Shown here piece after piece: positions 56,651-64,000 of a stretch of DNA of 64,000 nt; position 1 is the stretch's first letter; the number at the start of each line of letters is the position of its first letter. The notes under the pieces are model-generated. The model was not told the DNA's origin. It did not search any database and was given only the letters and a program-made list of their open reading frames with translations. The DNA is taken from contig NZ_ABTR02000001.1 of the NCBI RefSeq assembly GCF_000172975.1, forward strand, positions 2,394,501-2,458,500, in the 5' to 3' direction. A program made the translations under genes and the position numbers. Origin of the DNA: Dethiosulfovibrio peptidovorans DSM 11002 (GTDB lineage Bacteria; Synergistota; Synergistia; Synergistales; Dethiosulfovibrionaceae).

Positions 56651-57472
56651 TCAGTTGAAGGACTTCAGGTTCCTTCCAGAGAAGATCTCCGCCATCTCTG
56701 TCTTGATCTTGTCCATGATTATCTTTTTCTTTGAGGGGCGGATATCGTCCGCGCTTATGTGAAACAGATAATCGTCCAGGTCGAAATCCCTGAGAGTCAT
56801 CCTGGTGCAGAAAAGATTTTCCTGGTAAACGTTGACATCGTACATGTTGTACCTGTTTATGGTGTCCTTCGATATAAAGTCCTGTATAGAGTTTATATCG
56901 TGATCGATGAAGTACTTATTGCCATCTATATCTCTGGTGAACCCTCTTACACGATAATCTATACAGGCGATATCGGGATTGAACCTGTGAATCAGGTAAT
57001 TCAACGCCCTCAGAGGCGATATCCTTCCACAGGTAGACACGTCTATATCGGCCCTGAAGGTGCTTATGCCGTTATCCGGATGTTGCTCCGGGTAGGTATG
57101 GACCGTTATGTGACTCTTGTCGAGATGACCTATCACGGTGTTGGGCAAAGGCCCAGGCGCAGCGAACTGCTCTCTCTCAGATTCGCTGCCTCTGAGCTCC
57201 GGAGGGACGGGCTCCTCCGCTATCAGCATCGTGACGCTGGCGCCCTGAGGCTCGTAGTCCTGTTTGGCCACGTTCAAGATAGTTGCCCCTATGATATCCG
57301 CCACGTCACTCAATATTGCGGTGAGCCTATCGGCGGAGTACTCGTCGTCGATATACTTTATGTATTCCTTACGCTCCACCAGACTTTGAGCATAGCATAT
57401 ATCGTACATATTGAAGCACAGGCTCTTGGTAAGATTGTTGAAACCATACAGTTTTATTCTATCTTCCGTCAT
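56651..57472 (-). CDS. speD: S-adenosylmethionine decarboxylase, E. coli type
   Basis: A 273-residue proenzyme (E. coli SpeD is 264) that cleaves itself to form a pyruvoyl group and makes the aminopropyl donor for spermidine. [16 protein letters not shown] (about residue 115) holds the Lys-Ser cleavage site and STCGRISPL the conserved Cys. I start at ATG 57472 behind GGGGGG; the longer frame is leader. No speE lies in the window. Confidence 0.93.
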   Translation of the reverse strand: MTEDRIKLYGFNNLTKSLCFNMYDICYAQSLVERKEYIKYIDDEYSADRLTAILSDVADIIGATILNVAKQDYEPQGASVTMLIAEEPVPPELRGSESEREQFAAPGPLPNTVIGHLDKSHITVHTYPEQHPDNGISTFRADIDVSTCGRISPLRALNYLIHRFNPDIACIDYRVRGFTRDIDGNKYFIDHDINSIQDFISKDTINRYNMYDVNVYQENLFCTRMTLRDFDLDDYLFHISADDIRPSKKKIIMDKIKTEMAEIFSGRNLKSFN

Positions 57473-57546
57473 CGTAAGCCCCCCAGACGTGAATAGGGTA
57501 GCCCGGACAACCGCCGGGACGGCCTTTCGGAAAACGCCTCTTTCCG

Positions 57547-57575
57547 AATATACCACTCAATTCTCCATACCTCAA
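57547..57575 (-). promoter_or_regulatory. Promoter of speD
   Basis: Minus-strand TTGAGG, a 17-base spacer and TATATT, overlapping the end of the upstream ABC gene. The leader of about 65 bases contains a CCCGG/CCGGG hairpin. Confidence 0.7.
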
Positions 57576-59134
57576 AAAAGCCTCATTCCCAAACCGCTTT
57601 TTCTCTGCCGACGGACCCTATCGGGAATCAGAGAGGCCTCCAGCTTGGCCTCGTTCCAACGAGCCAATCGAATGAAGGGATATCCCAAAAGAAAATAAAT
57701 CGCCGCCACGATCAACCCCGTCCCGAAATAATCGTAATAGGTCGTAGCTATCTGTCCGTAAGCTTTGGTTAGATCCACCAATGTTATGACGGAGACTAGA
57801 GAGGAATCTTTCAATAGCGAGATAAAATCGTTGGTCACAGGAGGCAACACCATTCTGACCGCCTGGGGAACCACGACGTGGCGCAGGGCCTCTCTCCTGG
57901 TCATTCCCAGTCCCAAGGCCGCCTCCATCTGACCGGCTGGCACCGCCATCAACCCCGCCCTGTATATCTCGGCCTCGTAGGCGGCGTAGTTCAAACCTAA
58001 ACCTATCACCCCGGCGGTGAAGGGATCGAGCTTTATGCCTACGTTTGGAAGACCGTAGAAAATGAAGAAAAGCTGAATCAAGACGGGAGTCCCTCTTATG
58101 ATCTCCACGTACCACGTAGACAACACCGCCAAGGGCGCAGGACCGAACACCCTGACTATGGCGAGACACAATCCGAGAACCACCGCCAAAACCATCGCGG
58201 CCAGCGACACCTCTATCGTAGTGATAGCAGCTCTTCCGAGCTTAGGCATGAAGGACACATATCTTCGAGCTGTATCCTTCCATGTGGCATCGGGCCTATG
58301 GCTCTCAATCCATCCGTTGTATCTGTCCGGAGTAGTCTTGACCGGCCCTAGATCCTGAAACTCCTCTGCTACCAGGGAGTTCCACAGGTTCCACCTCTCC
58401 AGGATAAAGCGGATAGTACCGTCGTCCCTGAGGGTCATTATGGCCTGATTCACCTGGCTCAGAAGCTCCTCTTCGCCTTTGCGCACCGCTATTCCGTACT
58501 CGATCCTGCCTATCTCCGGGCCTACGAACTTGACCTCTCTCATAGGACCTCCGTAATAGAGGGCGATAGGGGCGTCGAAAAGGGTGGCGTCCAGCCTTCC
58601 GTTGACGAGATCGGTGTAGGCGTTTATCTCGTCGGCGTAGGTACGGACATCCACCCCTTCCAGAGAATCCAGGACGTACTGAGAGTAAGACTGTTTCAAC
58701 GTCCCGACCACCCTGCCCCTGCAGGATTCGAGATCGGTTATGTCGAAATTATCCCTTCTCACCGCTATCTGGAGATGCGTGACGTAATAAGGGATAGAGA
58801 AATCGACCACGTCGCTGTGTTCCGGCGTGATCTCCAGCCCATCTATGGATACGTCGTACAGATGTCTTTCCAAACCTGGAATGAGATTGTCCCATCCGTT
58901 CTGGACGAATCTGGTGGAAAGCCCCATCTGTTCCGCGATGGCCTCGACTATCTCCACCTCGTAGCCGACGAGTTCACCTATATCGTCAGCATGGTGGAAC
59001 ATATAGGGAGCTCCGCCCTCCGTATCGCCTCCCCAGGTAAGCACGCCGGGAGACATGGTATTGGAGGCAAAAGCTCCGGTAACCGCTGAAAGAGAGAAAA
59101 AGAACGCACAAAAGACCGACAGTAGGCGGGACAT
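57572..59134 (-). CDS. Polar amino acid ABC transporter, fused binding protein and permease
   Basis: A 520-residue fusion: signal peptide (residues 1-24), a type-3 periplasmic binding domain (about residues 30-270, with LVGYEVEIVEAIAEQMGL and DVSIDGLEITPEHSDVVDFSIPY), then a GlnP-like membrane domain (about residues 290-505) with the EAA motif ALGLGMTRREALRHVVVPQA. The amino acid cannot be named from sequence. It is followed by no second permease; the ATPase gene precedes it with a shared stop/start. Confidence 0.92.
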   Translation of the reverse strand: MSRLLSVFCAFFFSLSAVTGAFASNTMSPGVLTWGGDTEGGAPYMFHHADDIGELVGYEVEIVEAIAEQMGLSTRFVQNGWDNLIPGLERHLYDVSIDGLEITPEHSDVVDFSIPYYVTHLQIAVRRDNFDITDLESCRGRVVGTLKQSYSQYVLDSLEGVDVRTYADEINAYTDLVNGRLDATLFDAPIALYYGGPMREVKFVGPEIGRIEYGIAVRKGEEELLSQVNQAIMTLRDDGTIRFILERWNLWNSLVAEEFQDLGPVKTTPDRYNGWIESHRPDATWKDTARRYVSFMPKLGRAAITTIEVSLAAMVLAVVLGLCLAIVRVFGPAPLAVLSTWYVEIIRGTPVLIQLFFIFYGLPNVGIKLDPFTAGVIGLGLNYAAYEAEIYRAGLMAVPAGQMEAALGLGMTRREALRHVVVPQAVRMVLPPVTNDFISLLKDSSLVSVITLVDLTKAYGQIATTYYDYFGTGLIVAAIYFLLGYPFIRLARWNEAKLEASLIPDRVRRQRKSGLGMRLF

Positions 59135-59916
59135 CAGGCAACCTCCATCATGTGACGAAGGAAATTTCTGGTTCGCTCGTTCTTGGGGTTTGAGAACATC
59201 TCGTCTCCATCGGAGATCTCGACTATCTCGCCACGGTCCATAAAAACGACGTAATCGGAGGCATCTCTGGCGAAATGCATGGCGTGGGTCACAAGTACCT
59301 GGGTCATCCCCTCTGCGTCGAGATCCCTCATTACCTGGAGGACCTCTCCAACCAGCTCGGGATCCAGCGCTGAGGTAGGCTCGTCGTAAAGCATCACCTT
59401 CGGAGCCATGGCGAGAGCCCGGGCTATGGCGGCCCTCTGAGCCTGGCCACCGGAGAGGGTAACCGGATATCGCCCGGCGTATCCCAGAAGGCCGACCTTG
59501 GAAAGGATGGCCCTGGCTATCTCCTCCGCCTCTTCATAGGTCTTCTTCTTTACGACCATGGGAGCCAGCATGACGTTTTCGATCACGGTTTTATGGGGAA
59601 AAAGGTTGAATCCCTGGAACACTATGCCTATCTCTTTCCTCATATCGTGAGCGGTCTTCATGAACCTCTGCCCAGCTTGCCGTTCGGATGAATCTCTTCT
59701 CAGGGTCTTGCCCGCTACGGAGATTGTCCCGGAGTCCAGAAGCTCCAGACCGTTTATACACCTCAGGAAAGTGGACTTGCCACATCCGGAAGGACCGATT
59801 ATGGAGACCAGATCTCCCTCCTTGATGTCTATAGACACCCCGTTGAGCACCTTCTCGTCGTCGAAACTCTTGTGGAGATCCTCGACGCTTATGAGGATCT
59901 CGCAGTTCTTTTTCAA
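59134..59916 (-). CDS. Polar amino acid ABC transporter ATPase
   Basis: A 260-residue ATPase of the GlnQ family. Walker A GPSGCGKST (about residue 42), the Q loop FQGFNLFPHKT, signature LSGGQAQR and Walker B VMLYDEPTSALDP are intact. It starts at a TTG (59916) with AGGAG 13 bases upstream, and is read before the fused permease gene. Confidence 0.93.
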   Translation of the reverse strand: MKKNCEILISVEDLHKSFDDEKVLNGVSIDIKEGDLVSIIGPSGCGKSTFLRCINGLELLDSGTISVAGKTLRRDSSERQAGQRFMKTAHDMRKEIGIVFQGFNLFPHKTVIENVMLAPMVVKKKTYEEAEEIARAILSKVGLLGYAGRYPVTLSGGQAQRAAIARALAMAPKVMLYDEPTSALDPELVGEVLQVMRDLDAEGMTQVLVTHAMHFARDASDYVVFMDRGEIVEISDGDEMFSNPKNERTRNFLRHMMEVA

Positions 59917-60005
59917 CTCCTTCTCACTCTCCTAACTTAAATCGGATCGCCCCGTTGAGGGCGTCAGAGACGTAGTATGACATAAAAGCCACGCAAGAGA
60001 AAGGG

Positions 60006-61004
60006 TTATGCCCTTTTTTCTTGTTCCTTCTTCTTGAATCTTGGGTTATCGCCTGACCGAAAGATCTCGTGTAGGGGAACTATCCCCTTTTTCGGCTCCA
60101 CATATCTGACCTCGCAGGGAATATCTCGACCGATGGAATCCCTAACGACCGACCGAATCGTTCCGATCAAACCGATCACGTCGGAGGAATCGGCATCCCC
60201 CAGGTTTATTATAAAATTAGCGTGTTTTTCGCTCACCATTGCGTCGCCCAGTCGAAGCCCTTTGAGTCCGCAAAGCTCTATTACCCTTCCCGGAGCTCCC
60301 CAAAGGGAGAATATCTCCGGGTCGTTGCTGAAGACCGATCCACAATTCGGATAGGCCAGGGGGAATTTAGATTTTCTCTCCTTAAGCACATCCTCCATCT
60401 CGGATCTCACTTCTCCGGGCATCGACCTCTTCAGACGGAGCCCGGCCTCCACCACGACCCTCCGTCCATCCTGAAAACAGGAACGACGGTAGGAAAAGCC
60501 GCACTCTTCGGGAGAGAACACTTTAAGGACTCCGTCCTCGTCCAGGAAGCGAACCCACTCCACAGAATCACCGATGGACCTTCTAAGGCTGCCTCCGTTC
60601 ATTGCTATCAATCCGCCGACGTTACCTGGAATCCCGACTGTATGCTCCAGTCCGGAAAGTCCGGCGGAGGCGCTGGCCCTCGCCAGACAGGGGGCCCACG
60701 TACCGGCTCCCACCGTAATGCGGTCCTCTCGGATCTCGAATCCCCCTAACGATCTGCCGACCTTCAGTATCGCTCCTCGAAAGCCGTCATCGTCGAAAAG
60801 CAGGTTGGACCCTCTACCTATCACCAACCAGGGCACGTCGTTACGGCGAAAGGCGGAGACCGCGGCGGTCACTTCCTCGTCGGAACGAGGCTGGACGAAA
60901 AGATCCGCCGGCCCTCCGATCCTCCACGTACAGTGATTTTTCAGAGGTTCGTCCAAGGAGAAGGGAATCCCCATGCTCTCCAACACATGAAGAACTCGTC
61001 TCAT
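60006..61004 (-). CDS. murB: UDP-N-acetylenolpyruvoylglucosamine reductase
   Basis: A 332-residue FAD enzyme of peptidoglycan synthesis. NHCTWRIGGPADL (about residue 23), IGRGSNLLFDDDG, GIPGNVGGLIAMNGG and YRRSCF are present; PNCGSVFSND (about residue 219) has the catalytic Ser typical of type IIa/b enzymes. A basic tail ends it. It overlaps the YgiQ gene by 4 bases. Confidence 0.95.
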   Translation of the reverse strand: MRRVLHVLESMGIPFSLDEPLKNHCTWRIGGPADLFVQPRSDEEVTAAVSAFRRNDVPWLVIGRGSNLLFDDDGFRGAILKVGRSLGGFEIREDRITVGAGTWAPCLARASASAGLSGLEHTVGIPGNVGGLIAMNGGSLRRSIGDSVEWVRFLDEDGVLKVFSPEECGFSYRRSCFQDGRRVVVEAGLRLKRSMPGEVRSEMEDVLKERKSKFPLAYPNCGSVFSNDPEIFSLWGAPGRVIELCGLKGLRLGDAMVSEKHANFIINLGDADSSDVIGLIGTIRSVVRDSIGRDIPCEVRYVEPKKGIVPLHEIFRSGDNPRFKKKEQEKRA

Positions 61005-62875
61005 CTTCCACCCCTCCGTCCTCTTTTCTTGTCCTTTCGTATCCGGACCTTCTCCGTCTTTTTATCGGTCCTCTTTTTTTCGGTATAGTTTCTAACGAGA
61101 CAATCAGGACCTCTGCCTATCAGATCGGTCCGCCCCGTCTTCTCCAGCGCCTCCACCACCAGGGCCCTGTTCTCCGGCCTGTCGTACTGCAACAAAGCCC
61201 TCTGAAGCGCCTTATCGTGACCTCTTTTGGCGACAAAGAGAGACCTTCCAGAATAGGGATCCATCTCGGAGTAATACATGCAGGTGGACAGACTGCCTGG
61301 CGTAGGTATGAAATCCTGAACGTGATCCGGGATGTGCCCCAGATCCCTCAGGAACTCCGCCATGGCCACGGCGTCCTTCAAGGTAGCACCGGGGTGACTG
61401 GATATCAGATAGGGAATGAGATACTGCTTCTTGCCTATTTTTTCGTTGATCCTGTCGAAAGCCTTCTTGAACTTGAGGAACACGTCTATAGAGGGCTTGC
61501 CCATAAGCTTAAGTACCCGGGGGGAACAGTGTTCGGGAGCCACCTTCAATATTCCGCTGACGTGATGGCGGCATATCTCTTCTAGATAGCCTTCGTCGCC
61601 GCACTCCATGAGATAGTCGTATCTGATGCCCGATCGTATAAACACCTTCTTGACCTTGGGGAGCATCCTTATCTTCCTCAAAAGAGCCATATAGTCCGAA
61701 TGATCCGTGTCCAGAGAGGGACAGGGCTTAGGCGCCATACAGCGTCGATCTCGACAGGTTCCGACCTTCAGCTGCTTCGAACATGATGGATGACGAAAGT
61801 TGGCAGTAGGACCTCCTACGTCGTGTATGTACCCCTTGAAGCCGTCCATGGAGACCAATCTCTCCGCCTCTTTCAATATGGAACGATGGCTCCTGGCCTG
61901 GATTATCCTGCCCTGATGGGCCGAGATGGCACAGAACGAACAGTCTCCGAAACAGCCCCTATGGCTCACTATGCTGAAGCGGACCTCCTCTATCGCAGGG
62001 ATGCCCCCTAAATCGTCGTACATGGGATGGGGCTCCCTGACGTAGGCAAGATCGTAGACGCCGTCCATCTCCTCGGTCGACAGAGGCATGGCAGGGGGAA
62101 GCTGGACCACCGTTTTATCTCCGTGCCTCTGACAGACGGACCTTCCCCTGAAGGGATCCTGCTCTCCGTACCAAAGCCGAAAAGCCTCGGCGAAAGCCTT
62201 CTTGTCCTTCTGGACCTCCTCGAAAGAGGGAATCTCTACAGCCTCTTTCGGAACCGACAAAGACCTGTAGCAGGTTCCTCCGATATCGGTCAAATCAGAC
62301 ACGGACTCACCGGAGGCCAGCCTTGAGGCTATCTCCAGGATCTGTCGTTCCCCCATTCCGTAGACCAGTATATCCGCACGGCTGTCGATCAGTATGGAGC
62401 GTCTCACCTTATCGGACCAATAATCGTAATGGGCCATCCTTCTCAGGCTGGCCTCCACCCCTCCTATAATCAACGGAACGTCGCCCCAGAGCTCTCTCGC
62501 TATATTACAGTAGACCAAGGTAGCCCTGTCCGGCCTGTGACCGAGCTCCCCTCCAGGCGAATAGCTGTCGCTTCTTCTCCTGTTCCTCGCAGCGGTCAGT
62601 TTGTTGAGCATCGAATCGAGATTCCCCGCCGACACCAACACCCCCAGCCTGGGACGGCCCATCGCGGTAAAATCCTCTCGCCCCCGCCAGTCCGGCTGTG
62701 CGACTATTCCGACCTTAAACCCCTCCGCCTCGAGACATCGACATATCACGGCTGGCCCGAAGCTCGGATGATCCACGTAGGCATCTCCGCTCACGAACAG
62801 AAAATCCAGCTCGTTCCAGCCCCGGGCCTCCATATCGTCCCTGTTCACAGGAAGAAAATCTCTGCGATCCAACAT
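61001..62875 (-). CDS. YgiQ family radical SAM protein (UPF0313)
   Basis: A 624-residue protein with an N-terminal cobalamin-binding-like region and a radical SAM core: CFGDCSFC at about residue 310 binds the 4Fe-4S cluster. GGVEASLRRMAHYDYWSDKVRRS (about residue 145) and the C-terminal DFIPTPGSLSTCMYYSEMDP are diagnostic of the family. Its reaction is unknown. ATG 62875 follows GGGAGGAG. The last 30 residues are highly basic. Confidence 0.9.
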   Translation of the reverse strand: MLDRRDFLPVNRDDMEARGWNELDFLFVSGDAYVDHPSFGPAVICRCLEAEGFKVGIVAQPDWRGREDFTAMGRPRLGVLVSAGNLDSMLNKLTAARNRRRSDSYSPGGELGHRPDRATLVYCNIARELWGDVPLIIGGVEASLRRMAHYDYWSDKVRRSILIDSRADILVYGMGERQILEIASRLASGESVSDLTDIGGTCYRSLSVPKEAVEIPSFEEVQKDKKAFAEAFRLWYGEQDPFRGRSVCQRHGDKTVVQLPPAMPLSTEEMDGVYDLAYVREPHPMYDDLGGIPAIEEVRFSIVSHRGCFGDCSFCAISAHQGRIIQARSHRSILKEAERLVSMDGFKGYIHDVGGPTANFRHPSCSKQLKVGTCRDRRCMAPKPCPSLDTDHSDYMALLRKIRMLPKVKKVFIRSGIRYDYLMECGDEGYLEEICRHHVSGILKVAPEHCSPRVLKLMGKPSIDVFLKFKKAFDRINEKIGKKQYLIPYLISSHPGATLKDAVAMAEFLRDLGHIPDHVQDFIPTPGSLSTCMYYSEMDPYSGRSLFVAKRGHDKALQRALLQYDRPENRALVVEALEKTGRTDLIGRGPDCLVRNYTEKKRTDKKTEKVRIRKDKKRGRRGGR

Positions 62876-62877
62876 AT

Positions 62878-64000
62878 CTACTCCTCCCACAGAAGCCTCT
62901 CCCATATGGAATTAGCCACCCTCATTCCCTTACGGGTCAGGGCCACCGAGCCCTTCCTCCACTCGAGACAGTTATCGGGAATTTCCGAGAGACACTTCAA
63001 CAGCCGGGCCTTCAATCCGGATCCGAACCTTCGACAAAAACCGTCCAGATCGATCCCCCATTTGGTCCTCAATGCCAGTATGGCCGACTCGGACGCCTCT
63101 GCGACGCCGCCGATCCTCTCGCTGTAGACCACGGCGAAACCGGATGACCTCACCGAATCGCGATATCCAGCCAGGGACGGATCGTTCTCGTACCTCAGAC
63201 CGTTTAAATATCCCCACGCTCCAGGCCCAAGCCCCACGACGTTGTCCCTGTTCCAATAGGCCAGATTGTGCAGGCTCCAGTGCCCTTCGAGGGCGAAGCT
63301 CGCTATCTCGTACTGGTCGAAACCGATCCTCGGCAGATACCACTGGGCCCATCGATAGTGGCTGTAACCGTCGAAGACTCCCTCGGGCGGTTTTTTTCCC
63401 CAGAAGGAATCGTTATCCAAGGTAAGCTGATACAGCGACATATGACCGACTCCAAGCTCAGCCAAGGCCTTTAGGCTCCGGTGCCATTTTCTGAGGGTCT
63501 GCCCCTTCAGGCCGAACATCAGATCGCCACTGACGTCGAAACCGGACGCCACAGACGCAATAACGGCCCGTCTCGCCTCGTTCGAATCGTGAAGCCTACC
63601 GAGCCATCGAAGCTCGTCGTCGTCCAGGCTCTGAACCCCTATACTGATTCGAGAGATCCCTCTGTCCCTCCAAAATCGAAGATGGCCATCGGAAAGGCTC
63701 TCGGGGTTCGCCTCCACCGAGAACTCCTCGATCGAACCACGGTCGATATATCGATCCAGCAGATCCATCAGCCTGGTCCATTCCTCGACGGACAAGACCG
63801 TGGGAGTTCCCCCTCCTATGTAAAGGGTCCTGGCCGGAAGGGAACCTCCGGATAACCTGGTCAGTCCGGCAAGCTCCGATTCCAGGGCCGAAAGATAAAG
63901 GGCCACGTCCCCGGAACGAGGGACAGAGCTGGCGAAAGAACAGTAAGGACACTTGGATCTACAGAAGGGTACGTGAAGGTAAACAGAGAGGGGCTCGGAA
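62878..64000 (-). CDS. hemW: HemW radical SAM haem chaperone (5' end outside the window)
   Basis: 373 residues are visible; the start is beyond 64000. The first residues in frame include YLHVPFCRSKCPYCSF, whose CxxxCxxC binds the 4Fe-4S cluster, followed by TLYIGGGTPTVL, SVEANPES and SIGVQSLDDDELRWLGRLHD, all typical of HemW (formerly called HemN-like, oxygen-independent coproporphyrinogen oxidase). HemW inserts haem and is not itself that oxidase. A truncated start at a GTG (63906) is wrong because the Cys motif lies upstream of it. Confidence 0.93.
   Translation of the reverse strand, partial: SEPLSVYLHVPFCRSKCPYCSFASSVPRSGDVALYLSALESELAGLTRLSGGSLPARTLYIGGGTPTVLSVEEWTRLMDLLDRYIDRGSIEEFSVEANPESLSDGHLRFWRDRGISRISIGVQSLDDDELRWLGRLHDSNEARRAVIASVASGFDVSGDLMFGLKGQTLRKWHRSLKALAELGVGHMSLYQLTLDNDSFWGKKPPEGVFDGYSHYRWAQWYLPRIGFDQYEIASFALEGHWSLHNLAYWNRDNVVGLGPGAWGYLNGLRYENDPSLAGYRDSVRSSGFAVVYSERIGGVAEASESAILALRTKWGIDLDGFCRRFGSGLKARLLKCLSEIPDNCLEWRKGSVALTRKGMRVANSIWERLLWEE

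Overview
The window is a compact, gene-dense bacterial chromosome segment of moderately high GC with short intergenic gaps, many GTG/TTG starts and stop/start overlaps. Gene content points to an anaerobic, asaccharolytic, amino-acid-fermenting bacterium of the Synergistota, probably close to Dethiosulfovibrio; the phylum and genus are inferences. The clues are a single-chain pyruvate:ferredoxin oxidoreductase, a small 4Fe-4S ferredoxin, acetate kinase, a TRAP transporter, an SBP-permease fusion for polar amino acids, peptidases, selenocysteine machinery, and a mix of Firmicutes-like regulators (FapR, PyrR, PurR, RemA, Veg) with Gram-negative features.

Layout: 1-7.2 kb holds tmk, an M18 aminopeptidase, an S55 peptidase, prfB with its +1 frameshift, selD with an in-frame UGA, and a ZnuA-like protein. 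From 7.2-14 kb is a pyrimidine operon (pyrR-pyrB-dihydroorotase-like-pyrK-pyrD-pyrF-pyrE) preceded by a true pyrC and an M20 carbamoyl amidase. At 15.3-18.1 kb is a dctPQM TRAP transporter. At 18.2-25.9 kb is a fatty-acid/phospholipid cluster (fapR-plsX-fabH-fabK-fabD-fabG-acpP-fabF-rnc) in which fabK is frameshifted. At 26-31 kb are rpmF, yceD, ackA, tmcAL, coaD, rsmD and trmB. PFOR lies at 31.4-35 kb, followed by tRNA-Pro and rsmA. From 36 to 50 kb is a long run of minus-strand housekeeping genes (hup, der, priA, coaBC, rpoZ, gmk, remA, yicC, hflX, plsC, cmk, an HDOD protein, rluB, scpB, scpA, trpS, nif3). At 50-52.4 kb are a CAT-anticodon tRNA, ferredoxin, purR, ispE and veg. At 52.5-56.6 kb is selB-selA with divergent yedF. 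At 56.6-64 kb are speD, an amino-acid ABC transporter, murB, a YgiQ radical SAM protein and hemW (cut by the window end).

Functionally, selD (selenophosphate), selA and selB (Sec-tRNA synthesis and delivery) and yedF form a split selenium system, and SelD itself appears to be a selenoprotein. PyrR, PurR and FapR are local regulators; promoters are readable for the pyr and fapR-plsX-fab operons, each with a candidate operator at the promoter.

I found no CRISPR array, insertion sequence, prophage, toxin-antitoxin or defence island, and no clearly undescribed multi-gene system. The most unusual points are: a ligand-poor dihydroorotase paralogue next to pyrB, a PriA without recognisable ATPase motifs, a TrmB with a Cys in place of a key Asp plus a long C-terminal extension, a one-base frameshift in fabK, and a LacI-type palindrome embedded in the end of pyrC and overlapping the pyr promoter.
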